From Alkalihalobacillus sp. LMS6 (GTDB taxonomy: Bacteria > Bacillota > Bacilli > Bacillales > Bacillaceae_D): a stretch of DNA of 64,000 nt. Of the stretch, positions 17,901 through 25,081 are shown one piece after another. The notes below the pieces were generated by a model. That model was not told the origin of the DNA, did no database searches, and saw nothing but the letters and a program-made list of their open reading frames with translations. The stretch covers positions 554,001 to 618,000 of the forward strand of contig NZ_CP093302.1 of NCBI RefSeq assembly GCF_024362765.1, read 5' to 3'. Positions within the stretch are counted from its first letter, which is position 1, and every line of letters begins with the position of its first letter. The translations under genes and the position numbers were made by a program.

Positions 17901-17969
17901 AACAGCTTTTTTCCATTCATCTAATTGAAGTAATTTATTTATCCGATCCCGTTCAAGAGCTCGCGGCAT
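14934..17969 (-). CDS. lanM: Class II lanthipeptide synthetase LanM
   Basis: The 1011-residue bifunctional enzyme has an N-terminal dehydratase (DUF4135) with KPRSLAID near residue 273, DFHYENV near 351 and DLEGLF near 367. The C-terminal LanC-like cyclase has GFSHGKAG near 830, WCHGATG near 886 and LCHGFFGN near 931; the two cysteines and the histidine are the zinc ligands. It should phosphorylate and eliminate Ser/Thr of a precursor peptide and then join cysteine to form (methyl)lanthionine. A 34-residue precursor lies directly upstream on the same strand, with AAGGAG before each start. No LanT transporter, protease or immunity ABC genes are present nearby. Confidence 0.93.
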   Translation of the reverse strand: MPRALERDRINKLLQLDEWKKAVYLEETIHHNTVPKTMSQENASAWADSSKVNLSTLKKRLSLANRSFIDVENHPFDRLDTSIEQFSWFKTLQTIFQTDADRPILSIHVDAFEPFFQPFQSFALHQLTSQHSNVSSSFSQQFSDELCTRLFQLSVQTLVYEVVKNRINGTLQGETPEERYHDFLAYTLTEKQDILSFLTSYPVLSRLLCEETTTFIEGTSLLLSRLQQDQSLLFTHFSIEEIGVKSIEYLGDPHKDGERAALILFNSGQKLMYKPRSLAIDQQFQSVLTWFNEHMTAPLLQLKAVTTVDCEKYGWQQYIKYESCLSQADLHHFYTRAGSLLSLIYALNGTDFHYENVLAAGAHPYLIDLEGLFSPQIDEPITAANNVMLTLNQSVLGSNLLPNRFSTKKQKQQLSGVMPSIEGIKKSRTVLKRGQTDENFLTKEVYEEHVFKNLPSYNGAYEPAHAYIADFINGFTHTYNLLLQKKHSFLRGPIAGFKPCLNRVIYRNTEEYQALRLASRHPKYLMDAIDRQQLFDHVWRLFKQEPSKAHLFFSESTSLLTNHIPFFQSRVDDTELLDANGIIVFSMHQSGQSLVEMKINQLSQQDLTTQLHFIHDALTTEKRHPLLNDVRAPDRINQAVFPPLALARQIGDLLIQTKKTGMGGDVSWIDARETEDGFQFDSIRPTLYDGLIGIAVFFSYLHKETGEQSYLDMLNELTATISDQIDNVTDPSAFFGKTGILYLALVIYRNQQDDVLISVADAFLQSFAIQESTSLDYLNGHAGTLAVLVEYNNVTGSQLALKRAKQLGDFICEDTSTRTATLSLSTGFSHGKAGVAYALSKLYRVTKEPKYKDIAYQLIQEENSHYNPADMNWVNSKTQRFDTVQWCHGATGIGLGRLKMYEHLEDAVLLEDIHHAIEKTTAFFSEIKNHSLCHGFFGNIELLQSYYQHFNRKIEDDVVQAIMADVCAAPEFKPGLPLKTTPPGLMLGYAGFGYGLLRIHNQAIPSVLMLE

Positions 17970-18026
17970 TCTACCATCTCCTTATAAAAACAGAGGCGTG
18001 TTTGCACGCCTCTGACTAATTGATCC

Positions 18027-18131
18027 TTAGCATTGTGTGAGCAGAGATAAAACGGGGCCTTCCGTTTTCTCTTCTAAACTTGAGAAATCTTCAGAATGTA
18101 CATTGATCGCTTCTAGTGCTTCTTTATTCAT
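18027..18131 (-). CDS. Probable lanthipeptide precursor with a single C-terminal cysteine
   Basis: A 34-codon frame starts at 18131 with AGGAGG eight bases upstream and ends 57 bases before the LanM start. It reads MNKEALEAINVHSEDFSSLE followed by EKTEGPVLSLLTQC. The acidic, helical N-terminus looks like a LanM leader; the likely core is GPVLSLLTQC, or the part after EG. There is one cysteine, the last residue, with Thr two before it and Ser five before it, so at most one thioether ring can form inside the peptide. The double-glycine-like EG is weak as a cleavage site. Confidence 0.75.
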   Translation of the reverse strand: MNKEALEAINVHSEDFSSLEEKTEGPVLSLLTQC

Positions 18132-18272
18132 TCTAAAACCTCCTCTCTGTTAGGTTCCTTTAAGTTTATCGTACTGTTAAAAAAATAAAAGATTGCTGTC
18201 GTGAACAGTCTTTTTCTCGGTATCATTCCCACAAATCCTGTCGTAAATGAAGAATTTTTGCCTGTCTAACAA

Positions 18273-18311
18273 GAAAAAAGACCTGTAACGCAAGTGGCTT
18301 CCCCTTACAGG
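18273..18311 (-). terminator. Minus-strand terminator upstream of the lanthipeptide precursor
   Basis: On the minus strand CCTGTAA and TTACAGG pair around a 16-base loop and are followed by TCTTTTTT. No minus-strand gene precedes it, and the precursor starts 140 bases further on. It could attenuate a long leader of the lanA-lanM transcript or block antisense transcription. Confidence 0.45.
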
Positions 18312-18377
18312 AAAAGAACCGTTATAGAGATAATTATGGCGATACAATGGAACCAACTAGTTAGGGGGAATTAAAAA

Positions 18378-18851
18378 GTGATACGAACAATTAAACTTGC
18401 TGAGTATGCTTATCTCGCTGATGTGAATATCGCATTATTTCACACTACAACAGAAAAAGAAAATTCCGACATTCGAGAGATTGTTGTGAAAACAATGGAC
18501 GTATTAAAAAATAGAGAAAATGATCGAGATGCGGCTTGGGTGCTCGAACAAAATGAAGAAGTTGTAGGATCAATTGCTATTTTAGAGAAGAACGAAAAGC
18601 AGGCTATTTTACACTCGTTCTATATAGAAAATGCGTACCGTGGTAAAGGTTTTGGAGAGAACTTAATGCAAACAGCCATTTCATTTTGCCAGCAACGTTG
18701 CTATCAAGAGATCGTGCTGTATGTGGAACCGAACGCAGTGCCAGCACGAAACCGGTACGCACACTCAGGGTTTACTTTTCAAGGAACCAATACAAAAACA
18801 GTTGGACCATTACAAATAGTTGAAGAGGAATGGTTGTTAGCTTTGACATGA
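18378..18851 (+). CDS. GNAT family N-acetyltransferase
   Basis: The 157-residue protein has the GNAT acetyl-CoA binding loop IENAYRGKGFGENLMQTAI, with the flanking strand GSIAILEKNEKQAILHSFY. The GTG start follows TAGGGGGAA. It is divergent from the lanthipeptide genes and 15 bases before the LytTR gene, so the pair is probably co-transcribed. The acceptor substrate is unknown; modification of the lanthipeptide or immunity is possible only by proximity. Confidence 0.82.
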   Translation: MIRTIKLAEYAYLADVNIALFHTTTEKENSDIREIVVKTMDVLKNRENDRDAAWVLEQNEEVVGSIAILEKNEKQAILHSFYIENAYRGKGFGENLMQTAISFCQQRCYQEIVLYVEPNAVPARNRYAHSGFTFQGTNTKTVGPLQIVEEEWLLALT

Positions 18852-18866
18852 GCGGAGGAGAACTAG

Positions 18867-19226
18867 ATGAAGGGAAATACGGAAGGTCTGTTTCTTTGCG
18901 TAAGGTATAACTACGGCTTACAATTTATTAATCAATCGAGTATTATCTTCCTAGAATCTCAAGGTAAAGAAGTCGTCATCAAGTATCGAGAGCGAGACGT
19001 TTTAAAAGAGATCCGCATTCGTGATAGCTTAAAACGATTAGAACAAAAGCTAGACGAGCAATTGTTTGTTAGAGTTCATCGCAGTTACATCGTAAATGTG
19101 TTTGAAATTTTACGGGTTGAAGCATCGACGAATATACACTTGCTGTATTTAAAAGCTTTAAAAGACATTTTGCAAGTGAGTCATAGTGGCTATCAAACAT
19201 TATTAGAGCGAATGAATATGAACTAA
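18867..19226 (+). CDS. Stand-alone LytTR DNA-binding protein
   Basis: This 119-residue protein is almost entirely a LytTR domain: IIFLESQGKEVVIKYRE, a central SLKRLEQKLDEQLFVRVHRSYIVN and the end DILQVSHSGYQTLLERM. It lacks a receiver domain. The RVHRSYIVN core is the characteristic motif of the family. Single-domain LytTR proteins often regulate bacteriocin or competence genes and may have membrane inhibitor partners, but none is seen here. Its position beside the lanthipeptide locus makes regulation of that locus a reasonable guess. Start: ATG with GGAGGAG. Confidence 0.85.
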   Translation: MKGNTEGLFLCVRYNYGLQFINQSSIIFLESQGKEVVIKYRERDVLKEIRIRDSLKRLEQKLDEQLFVRVHRSYIVNVFEILRVEASTNIHLLYLKALKDILQVSHSGYQTLLERMNMN

Positions 19227-19230
19227 TAGA

Positions 19231-19266
19231 AAATGTTGTTTTGCTCTAAGCAAAACAACATTTTTT
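19231..19266 (+). terminator. Rho-independent terminator of the LytTR gene
   Basis: AAATGTTGTTTTGC and GCAAAACAACATTT form a 14-bp perfect stem with a 5-base loop and a T-run. The group II intron remnant begins four bases after the T-run. Confidence 0.88.
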
Positions 19267-19269
19267 ACG

Positions 19270-19538
19270 GTGTGCCCGGCATGTGCACAAACTCTAGGGT
19301 TCAAGTCCTGAACAGCGAGGGTCACAGTAGGCGGAGGGATAATACATGTAAACCGTACTTGCGAACTGCCAAAAGCCCCATCTTACAAAGAACCCTCAAC
19401 TAAGCTTATTAGAAGAGTTAAGGGCTCAAGGGACTAATGGAACGTTATGAACCACTTCGCCAGAACTGAAGCCGCCGTATACGGAACCGTACGTACGGTG
19501 GTGTGAGAGGTCGGGGGAAAATCGACCCCTCTTACTAT
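19270..19538 (+). mobile_element. ORF-less, internally deleted group IIC intron
   Basis: The 5' end GTGTGCCCGGCATG matches the 5' end of group IIC introns as I recall it for the Oceanobacillus iheyensis intron. Near the 3' end, 19471-19506 reads as domain V: GCCGCCGTATACGGAACCGT, then ACGTACGGTGGTGTGAG, with the CGC triad. A domain VI-like stem and the ending TTACTAT follow. The whole element is 269 bases, so the reverse transcriptase ORF and part of domains I-IV are missing. Insertion a few bases behind an intrinsic terminator stem is the known target preference of IIC introns. It is almost certainly immobile by itself and probably unable to splice. Confidence 0.85.
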
Positions 19539-19543
19539 ATGAT

Positions 19544-20998
19544 TTAATTCAATTTCTGTACGATTGTAATGTTCTCTAATCTAGGATCATGTGAACCGAC
19601 AAAGGTTGCGCCGCTGTCTCGTTGAGTCACGATATAGTCGATGTGCTGCTGCGTAATTTCTTCACCTGGTATGAGAATAGGAATGCCAGGAGGGTAGGAG
19701 ATGACAAATTCAGTATTGATCATTCCTAAGCTTTCATTTAGGTTGGTTAGTTTCGTTGTGGCAAAGCTAGCTTGTCTAGGTGTAAGAACCATTGTTGGAT
19801 TTGGTGGTTGAATAACAGGGGTCGTAGGTGGTGAGGAAGGTTCAATTGTAGACACAATGTCTTCAAGGGCGTCGTATAATTTGTCCATATCGCTTGGTGA
19901 TGTGCCAGTCGTGAAGATTGCTAGTGCATAACGAACGTCAGCTAGCTCTAGTAAGATCTTGTAGTCGACCTCTAGTTTCTCCTTTAACTCGTAACCAGAG
20001 ATAGGAAGCGAATCAATTTGAATGAGTACTTTTGATTGATCGTAATCAAAAGAAGCATCGGAGTGTAGGAGATCATTCTCGGTCGGACAAGATAGTCCCT
20101 GAAGTTGATTGACTTTTGATCGGAAATGATTCGCTAGGGTCAACGTCGATTGAAGTCGATTCTTTCCCTCTCTTTCAAGTTGATATCTAGTCGAATCAAG
20201 AGAGGCAATCATTTGATAAGGTCGTGACGTCGACAATAAATAATTCATGGCATTTTGCACGCGATTGACGTCTACAAGTCCTTGTCGATAGAGAAGGATA
20301 GACGTTTGATTCATCGATCCACCTAATTTGTGAAGACTTGTTGCTGCTAGGTCAGCGCCTGCTTCCATTGCGCTTATTGGGAGATTATCGTTAAAACGGA
20401 GGTGTGCACCGTGTGCTTCATCTACAATGACGGGAACACCTTTGTGATGCGCGATTGAAACAATGTTCTTTAAATCCGTACATACACCAAAATAAGTGGG
20501 ATTAATTAACAGAACAGCTTGAATGGTTGCATGCTCAGCGAGTGCTTTTTTTAAAGCTTTACTAGTAAAATGATTGGAAATGCCAAATGTTTGATTAAAC
20601 TCTGTTTCGAGAAAAAGTGGTTCAGCACCAGCAAGGATAATTCCAGAAATGACCGAACGGTGCACATTCCGCGGCACGATTACCTTTCCTCCGTCCGTAC
20701 AAGTCGCAAGTATCATAGCCATTACGGCTGTACTTGTCCCTTGCGTCGAAAGAAAACAACGGTCTGCTTTATATGCAGAGGCCATTTGTTCATTCACGTC
20801 TTTAAGAACAGTTGCCTCAAGAACATTGACATCAATCATATCGAGTTTGAACAAATGTTGTTGAGTAAGTGTATTAAAGCTTGTTTCAATGCCAGTGCTC
20901 CGATGTCCTGGTGTATTAAAATGAATAAAGTTCTTTGCAATAAATGCTTTTGCATATGCATTCGTAGGATACTGCTCTCTATTCAAAAGGGTCCACAT
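19544..20998 (-). CDS. Orn/Lys/Arg decarboxylase family PLP enzyme
   Basis: The 484-residue fold-type I PLP enzyme carries the Schiff-base lysine in TSLHKLGGSMNQ. The N-terminal HFNTPGHRSTG and VDEAHGAHLRF (PLP aspartate and histidine) are typical of the SpeA/Cad-type short Gram-positive decarboxylases. It should decarboxylate arginine, lysine or ornithine to a polyamine precursor. The ATG at 20998 is the first one matching the family's N-terminus, although its ribosome site (TTAGG) is weak. Last gene of a three-gene operon with an S-adenosylhomocysteinase-like protein and a quinone oxidoreductase. The group II intron remnant lies six bases past its stop. Confidence 0.85.
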   Translation of the reverse strand: MWTLLNREQYPTNAYAKAFIAKNFIHFNTPGHRSTGIETSFNTLTQQHLFKLDMIDVNVLEATVLKDVNEQMASAYKADRCFLSTQGTSTAVMAMILATCTDGGKVIVPRNVHRSVISGIILAGAEPLFLETEFNQTFGISNHFTSKALKKALAEHATIQAVLLINPTYFGVCTDLKNIVSIAHHKGVPVIVDEAHGAHLRFNDNLPISAMEAGADLAATSLHKLGGSMNQTSILLYRQGLVDVNRVQNAMNYLLSTSRPYQMIASLDSTRYQLEREGKNRLQSTLTLANHFRSKVNQLQGLSCPTENDLLHSDASFDYDQSKVLIQIDSLPISGYELKEKLEVDYKILLELADVRYALAIFTTGTSPSDMDKLYDALEDIVSTIEPSSPPTTPVIQPPNPTMVLTPRQASFATTKLTNLNESLGMINTEFVISYPPGIPILIPGEEITQQHIDYIVTQRDSGATFVGSHDPRLENITIVQKLN

Positions 20999-21099
20999 CC
21001 TAATAATATTATAGAAGAGACATGCATCTCTTCTATATAATAAGCAATGAATCGCACGAAAGTGACAAAAAAGGACGTGTACCAATGCCCTTTTAAACC

Positions 21100-22296
21100 T
21101 TACGTGCTAGGTTTAATCGTCACGTGGGATTTAAGATAAAAATCAAGCCACGTTTCGGCAATATCCTGTCTTTTTGAAGTGTTAAGAGATTGTATAAGTC
21201 CATTCGGTTGCGTGTCATGTAAGGACACAGCTGCACATAGAAGCTCTGCTTGTACGGTTCGAATAAAGGGTCCGACTATGCCTCCATGTAGAAAATTGAT
21301 GGATTTTCCATCATTACATAGATAGATATGCTTCGTCTGCGAAGGGTTCTGCATGACCCAAACGTGTTCGTGATGAGGGTCTTTATAACCGTGCTTCAAA
21401 AAGTGGTCATAGTTTTCGACCTCATCATCGGCGGAAGTAGCGAGAAATAATTGTGCTTTATGTTTCATCAGATCAAGGTCATCTATTGAAATTGATTGAT
21501 TCCCAGTAGCGCAAAAAATCAAATCTGCTTCGCTCAGAAGAACGTTCCGTTGCCTTGATGCAAAGTTGTGAGCAAGGGCAAGCATTTGTTGAGATGGATT
21601 TTGATCGTAGACAGATACTTTCCGAACTTTTTTGCGAAGCCCTTCGGCGATACTTTGACCGATTTTGCCATAGCCAAAAACTAACGCGTGCTTGCCTGTT
21701 AAGATATCGCTAAAATAGTCACGGAGCATAGCTTCTGCTGAGAAGACGATCGCTTGTCCAACCATATAATCTTCAGGGCTTTTCAACGGACTTCTGGCAA
21801 CCGAGATAATTGGAAAGGTCGGTTTATCCGTTTCGGACGTAATCTGGCTTTCGTATTTTTGATGGCCATTTTCCGTATTTTCAACAATACCGATTAGTTG
21901 ATGTTTAAATGTCTCCCCAAGTTCTCGTAGAAAAGGGGCGAAGTAGCCACCGACGTCAATGATGGCAAATGGATCACGCTGCACATGTGTATCAAGGTCT
22001 AGAAAAAGAGATTCAGAGTGCTGATTGATATCGTTTCTCGAATAATGAAGAACTGGATAAGACTGAGCTAAGCGATCAACTACCTTTGAATCCATTGAGC
22101 TTTGTTTTGGTAAGAGTAAAGCAATTGGACACACTTGATGAAGAAAATCGACAAACACCTCAACACCTGGAACGGCGTGTAGCACAACTACTAGTTTCGT
22201 TGTCTGTTCTGATATATTCTTGATTATCTCGGAAAAAAAGTGATGATCATCACCGCCATTATTTTTGACCATCATGTGTAACACTACTTTCTTCAT
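21100..22296 (-). CDS. S-adenosylhomocysteinase-like NAD-binding protein
   Basis: The 398-residue protein resembles adenosylhomocysteinase in its Rossmann half: ALVFGYGKIGQSIAEGLRKKV around residue 210, followed by DLIFCATGNQSI. The N-terminal half has no clear active-site signature of the true enzyme (the usual DxGG-N and HxxE patterns are only partly recognisable, as IDVGGYFAP). It is somewhat shorter than housekeeping AdoHcyases. The start overlaps the end of the oxidoreductase gene by 38 bases. It may have a different NAD-dependent reaction, perhaps on the product of the neighbouring decarboxylase. Confidence 0.7.
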   Translation of the reverse strand: MKKVVLHMMVKNNGGDDHHFFSEIIKNISEQTTKLVVVLHAVPGVEVFVDFLHQVCPIALLLPKQSSMDSKVVDRLAQSYPVLHYSRNDINQHSESLFLDLDTHVQRDPFAIIDVGGYFAPFLRELGETFKHQLIGIVENTENGHQKYESQITSETDKPTFPIISVARSPLKSPEDYMVGQAIVFSAEAMLRDYFSDILTGKHALVFGYGKIGQSIAEGLRKKVRKVSVYDQNPSQQMLALAHNFASRQRNVLLSEADLIFCATGNQSISIDDLDLMKHKAQLFLATSADDEVENYDHFLKHGYKDPHHEHVWVMQNPSQTKHIYLCNDGKSINFLHGGIVGPFIRTVQAELLCAAVSLHDTQPNGLIQSLNTSKRQDIAETWLDFYLKSHVTIKPST

Positions 22297-23311
22297 AAGG
22301 ATAAAACCCTTCTATCACAACTTTTCCAATCGTTTTTCCGCGCTCAATCATTGTGTGTGCTTTTCGCAAAGTGTGCGCGTTAATCGGTCTTAACGTTTCT
22401 CTTAGGGTTGATATTAGCAGTCCTTCATCTATTAATTGACTCACTTGATTTAATAGCTGCTGCTGCTTGTAGCGGTCGGCGGTTTGATGCAGCGAGCGCG
22501 TAAACATAAATTCAAACGAAACGGTCAAGCTTTTGCTTTTTAAGCTGTTTAGATCGGTTTTTTGATTCGGTTCAACAATGGTCACAATATGCCCTTGAGG
22601 TGCAATAGCTTCAATCATGTTGTCCCAATGTTCATCGGTATTGTTACAGCAAAAGATGCTGTCAACGGGAGCATCCATTTGGTCTAGAAAAGATGTGTGC
22701 GGGTCAATGATCTGATCGGCTCCTAATGATCGTGCCCAGTCTTTTGACTCTTCTCTTGAAGCTGTACCGACTACTTTTAAACCAGCCCAGTGTGCGAGCT
22801 GTATAGCGATGGAACCAACACCACCAGCTGCTCCAATAATTAAGATGCTCTTTCCTTTATTTTCTTCCTTGTCGGTGGACCACTTCATTCGTTCAAATAA
22901 CGTTTCCCATGCTGTAATGGTGGTAAGAGGGAGCGCGGCAGCTTCTGCAAAGGACAAACGAGAAGGTTTTCTTCCGACAAGGGCTTCTTCTACTAGATGG
23001 AAAGCACTGTTGGTACCGTCTCGGGAAACCGTTCCAGCATAATAGACCTCATCTCCTACAGTAAACGATGTACAATCTTCACCAGTACCAACCACAATAC
23101 CAGAAGCGTCCCATCCAGCAATGATGGGCTCGTTCCCTTGAGGTTCGGTGTTTTGGCGAATCTTCGTATCGACTGGATTGACTGAGATTGCTTTTATTTC
23201 TATAAGCAAGTCTGTTCCTGTTGCAATCGGCTTTGTCCGTTCTAAGTCAACGAGACTCTCCTCATTTTCAATGGGTAAGTTTTTGTAAAAGCCAACAGTT
23301 TTCATCAACAT
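22259..23311 (-). CDS. Quinone oxidoreductase/zinc-less alcohol dehydrogenase (MDR family)
   Basis: The 350-residue medium-chain dehydrogenase has an NADPH loop (ILIIGAAGGVGSIAIQLAHWAGLKVVGTAS) and an N-terminal GroES-like domain (INPVDTKIRQNTEPQGNEP, GWDASGIVVGTG). The structural zinc cysteines of classic ADHs are absent, as in zinc-type YdaA/ZADH2-like oxidoreductases. It reduces activated double bonds or quinones. First gene of the operon with the SAHH-like protein and the decarboxylase. Start: ATG at 23311, after AAGGAGTG. Confidence 0.83.
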   Translation of the reverse strand: MLMKTVGFYKNLPIENEESLVDLERTKPIATGTDLLIEIKAISVNPVDTKIRQNTEPQGNEPIIAGWDASGIVVGTGEDCTSFTVGDEVYYAGTVSRDGTNSAFHLVEEALVGRKPSRLSFAEAAALPLTTITAWETLFERMKWSTDKEENKGKSILIIGAAGGVGSIAIQLAHWAGLKVVGTASREESKDWARSLGADQIIDPHTSFLDQMDAPVDSIFCCNNTDEHWDNMIEAIAPQGHIVTIVEPNQKTDLNSLKSKSLTVSFEFMFTRSLHQTADRYKQQQLLNQVSQLIDEGLLISTLRETLRPINAHTLRKAHTMIERGKTIGKVVIEGFYPYEESSVTHDGQK

Positions 23312-23741
23312 ATGAAACACTCCTTTTTTATTAGTGTTGGTTGCTTTCCCTGTTAAATAAAGCGCAAACGGAAAGGACTTCTGTCATAAAGGGGAGTGTT
23401 TAAAAGGTGAAAAGCCTTGTGGTACAAGGGATGTATGGTTGCGTTGAATGCTGGGTTATATGAAGATACTGTGGTTTGAAAAAGTGCGTTTCCTAACGTT
23501 ACATACAGAAAACAAGCCCTAATAAGCATGTTGGGCATCCTTACGTAGCAATTGATGGAAGATAGGTACAAATCAGGACTTTTGTATGGTTTTTAGAAGG
23601 GACAGAAGATGGAGAACGAAAGAAAATGGTTAACTATGACTTTAGAATGGTCTTCTTCGTGAATGACAAATAATCTAAATAATTTGGCATTTTTGGCGTA
23701 TAATCCTTTCATTGTGCATGGTAACCTATTGAGTAACCATT
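23312..23741. other. Intergenic region between divergent operons
   Basis: About 430 bases with no convincing gene. A 72-codon minus-strand frame (23353-23571) has no ribosome binding site or family pattern. I see only the promoter region of the sugar transport operon at its right end. Confidence 0.4.
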
Positions 23742-23755
23742 TGAAAACGCTTACT
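23742..23755 (+). promoter_or_regulatory. cre-like site upstream of the sugar ABC operon
   Basis: TGAAAACGCTTACT matches the catabolite-responsive element consensus TGWAANCGNTNWCA at 13 of 14 positions. It lies 26 bases upstream of the binding protein start, so CcpA repression at or after the promoter is expected. A LacI-family operator is an alternative reading. Confidence 0.6.
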
Positions 23756-23780
23756 TTAAAAATTGGAGGAGGTGCACGAT

Positions 23781-25070
23781 ATGAAAGCGAAAAAATGGAC
23801 GATTACAAGCGTGATGGTTCTTGCGGTTTTGGCTGGGTGTTCAGCAGAAGAATCAGATGCAATCGAGGAAACCATAAGTGTTGAAGGTCGAACAACGGTT
23901 ACCTATTGGCACAATCATACAGGCAGAGGGCTTGACGCGATTAGACAAGTCGTTTCCGATTTTAATGCCAGTCAAGAAGATATATTTGTGCAAGAAATAT
24001 ATAGTGCCTCGACTGAAGGGGATGATCAGCGGTTATTGACGGCTATAGCAGGGGGCAATCCTCCAGATCTCGCCCATTTTGATCGGTTTAAAGTAGCGCA
24101 GTATGCTGCGGAAAATTCGTTAGAGTCTCTTACGCCATTTATTGAAAAAGAGCAATATGATATGGGCATGTACTATGATTATGCTGTAGACGAGACAACC
24201 TACGAAGAAGAAATTTATGCGATGCCAATTACAACGGATTCACGATTGCTTTTCTATAACAAAGATCGGTTTACAGAGGTTGGTCTTGATCCTGAAGATC
24301 CACCTGAAACGATTGAAGAATTAGAAGGTGCGATTGAGCGTTTATCAACGATTGAAGATGGACGGGTGACGGAGCTAGGGATGGTTCCTTGGACAGCGCA
24401 AGGTTGGCTTTATACATGGGCTTGGGCGTTTGGCGGCGATTTTTATGATCTAGACAGCAATACCTTATCCATTGATCATCCACAAAATGTTGAAGCACTG
24501 GAATGGCTTGTTTCCATTGCAGATGAATACGATGCTGCCACCGTAACGAGTTTCGACACGGCCCAAGGAAGCAATGAAATGGACCCGTTTATACAAGGCA
24601 TTTATAGTATGAAAGTCGATGGGCCGTTCTCTATTTCGACGATTCAACAATACAATCCAGACATGAATTATGGGGTAACACCTGTACCGACACCAACTGG
24701 CGACAATTTTGCGACGTGGTCTGGGGGAACTTCGCTTATTATTCCAAAAGGCGCCCATAATGCAGAGGAAGCATGGGAGTTTATGAAGTATTTTGGAAGC
24801 TATGATGGGCAGATGACGTACAGTGAAATGAATAATCAAATGTCTGTGCTTGATCAAGTGAATGCAGATTTGTATGCAGACGATCCGATAATGACTGAAT
24901 TTATTGATATTTTACCGAATTCAAATGCGCGCCCACCGATCCCAAGTGGTCAGTTGTTATGGAATGAGCTCGATCGAGCAGTGGAATATGCCATTCATGG
25001 CAGAGGCGAACCCCAAGAATTACTTGAACGGGTAGCGGAACGAGTAAAACAGGCAGAGGCTGAAGAATAG
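23781..25070 (+). CDS. Extracellular sugar-binding lipoprotein of an ABC importer
   Basis: The 429-residue family 1 solute-binding protein has a lipoprotein signal (VMVLAVLAGCSAEE; lipidated Cys at the LAGC box). The mature domain is acidic and begins TTVTYWHNHTGRG, with further family motifs such as PPDLAHFDRF and GIYSMKVDGPFSIS. It would capture an oligosaccharide or polyol outside the membrane and feed the two permeases downstream. Start ATG at 23781 with GGAGGAGG. The negative charge is typical of alkaliphile surface proteins. Confidence 0.88.
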   Translation: MKAKKWTITSVMVLAVLAGCSAEESDAIEETISVEGRTTVTYWHNHTGRGLDAIRQVVSDFNASQEDIFVQEIYSASTEGDDQRLLTAIAGGNPPDLAHFDRFKVAQYAAENSLESLTPFIEKEQYDMGMYYDYAVDETTYEEEIYAMPITTDSRLLFYNKDRFTEVGLDPEDPPETIEELEGAIERLSTIEDGRVTELGMVPWTAQGWLYTWAWAFGGDFYDLDSNTLSIDHPQNVEALEWLVSIADEYDAATVTSFDTAQGSNEMDPFIQGIYSMKVDGPFSISTIQQYNPDMNYGVTPVPTPTGDNFATWSGGTSLIIPKGAHNAEEAWEFMKYFGSYDGQMTYSEMNNQMSVLDQVNADLYADDPIMTEFIDILPNSNARPPIPSGQLLWNELDRAVEYAIHGRGEPQELLERVAERVKQAEAEE

Positions 25071-25081
25071 GGGGAATAGAT

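Noticed and set aside
19301-19320. tRNA-like T-arm sequence (GGGTTCAAGTCCTGAAC)
   Set aside because: It lies in the 5' part of the group II intron; no acceptor or anticodon stems are present around it.
20570-21040. 156-codon plus-strand frame
   Set aside because: It is antisense to the decarboxylase, which has clear PLP motifs; composition is not protein-like.
20999-21085. 29-codon N-terminal extension of the decarboxylase
   Set aside because: The extension is Cys/Tyr-rich, has no ribosome site and does not fit the family's N-terminus, which begins after the ATG at 20998.
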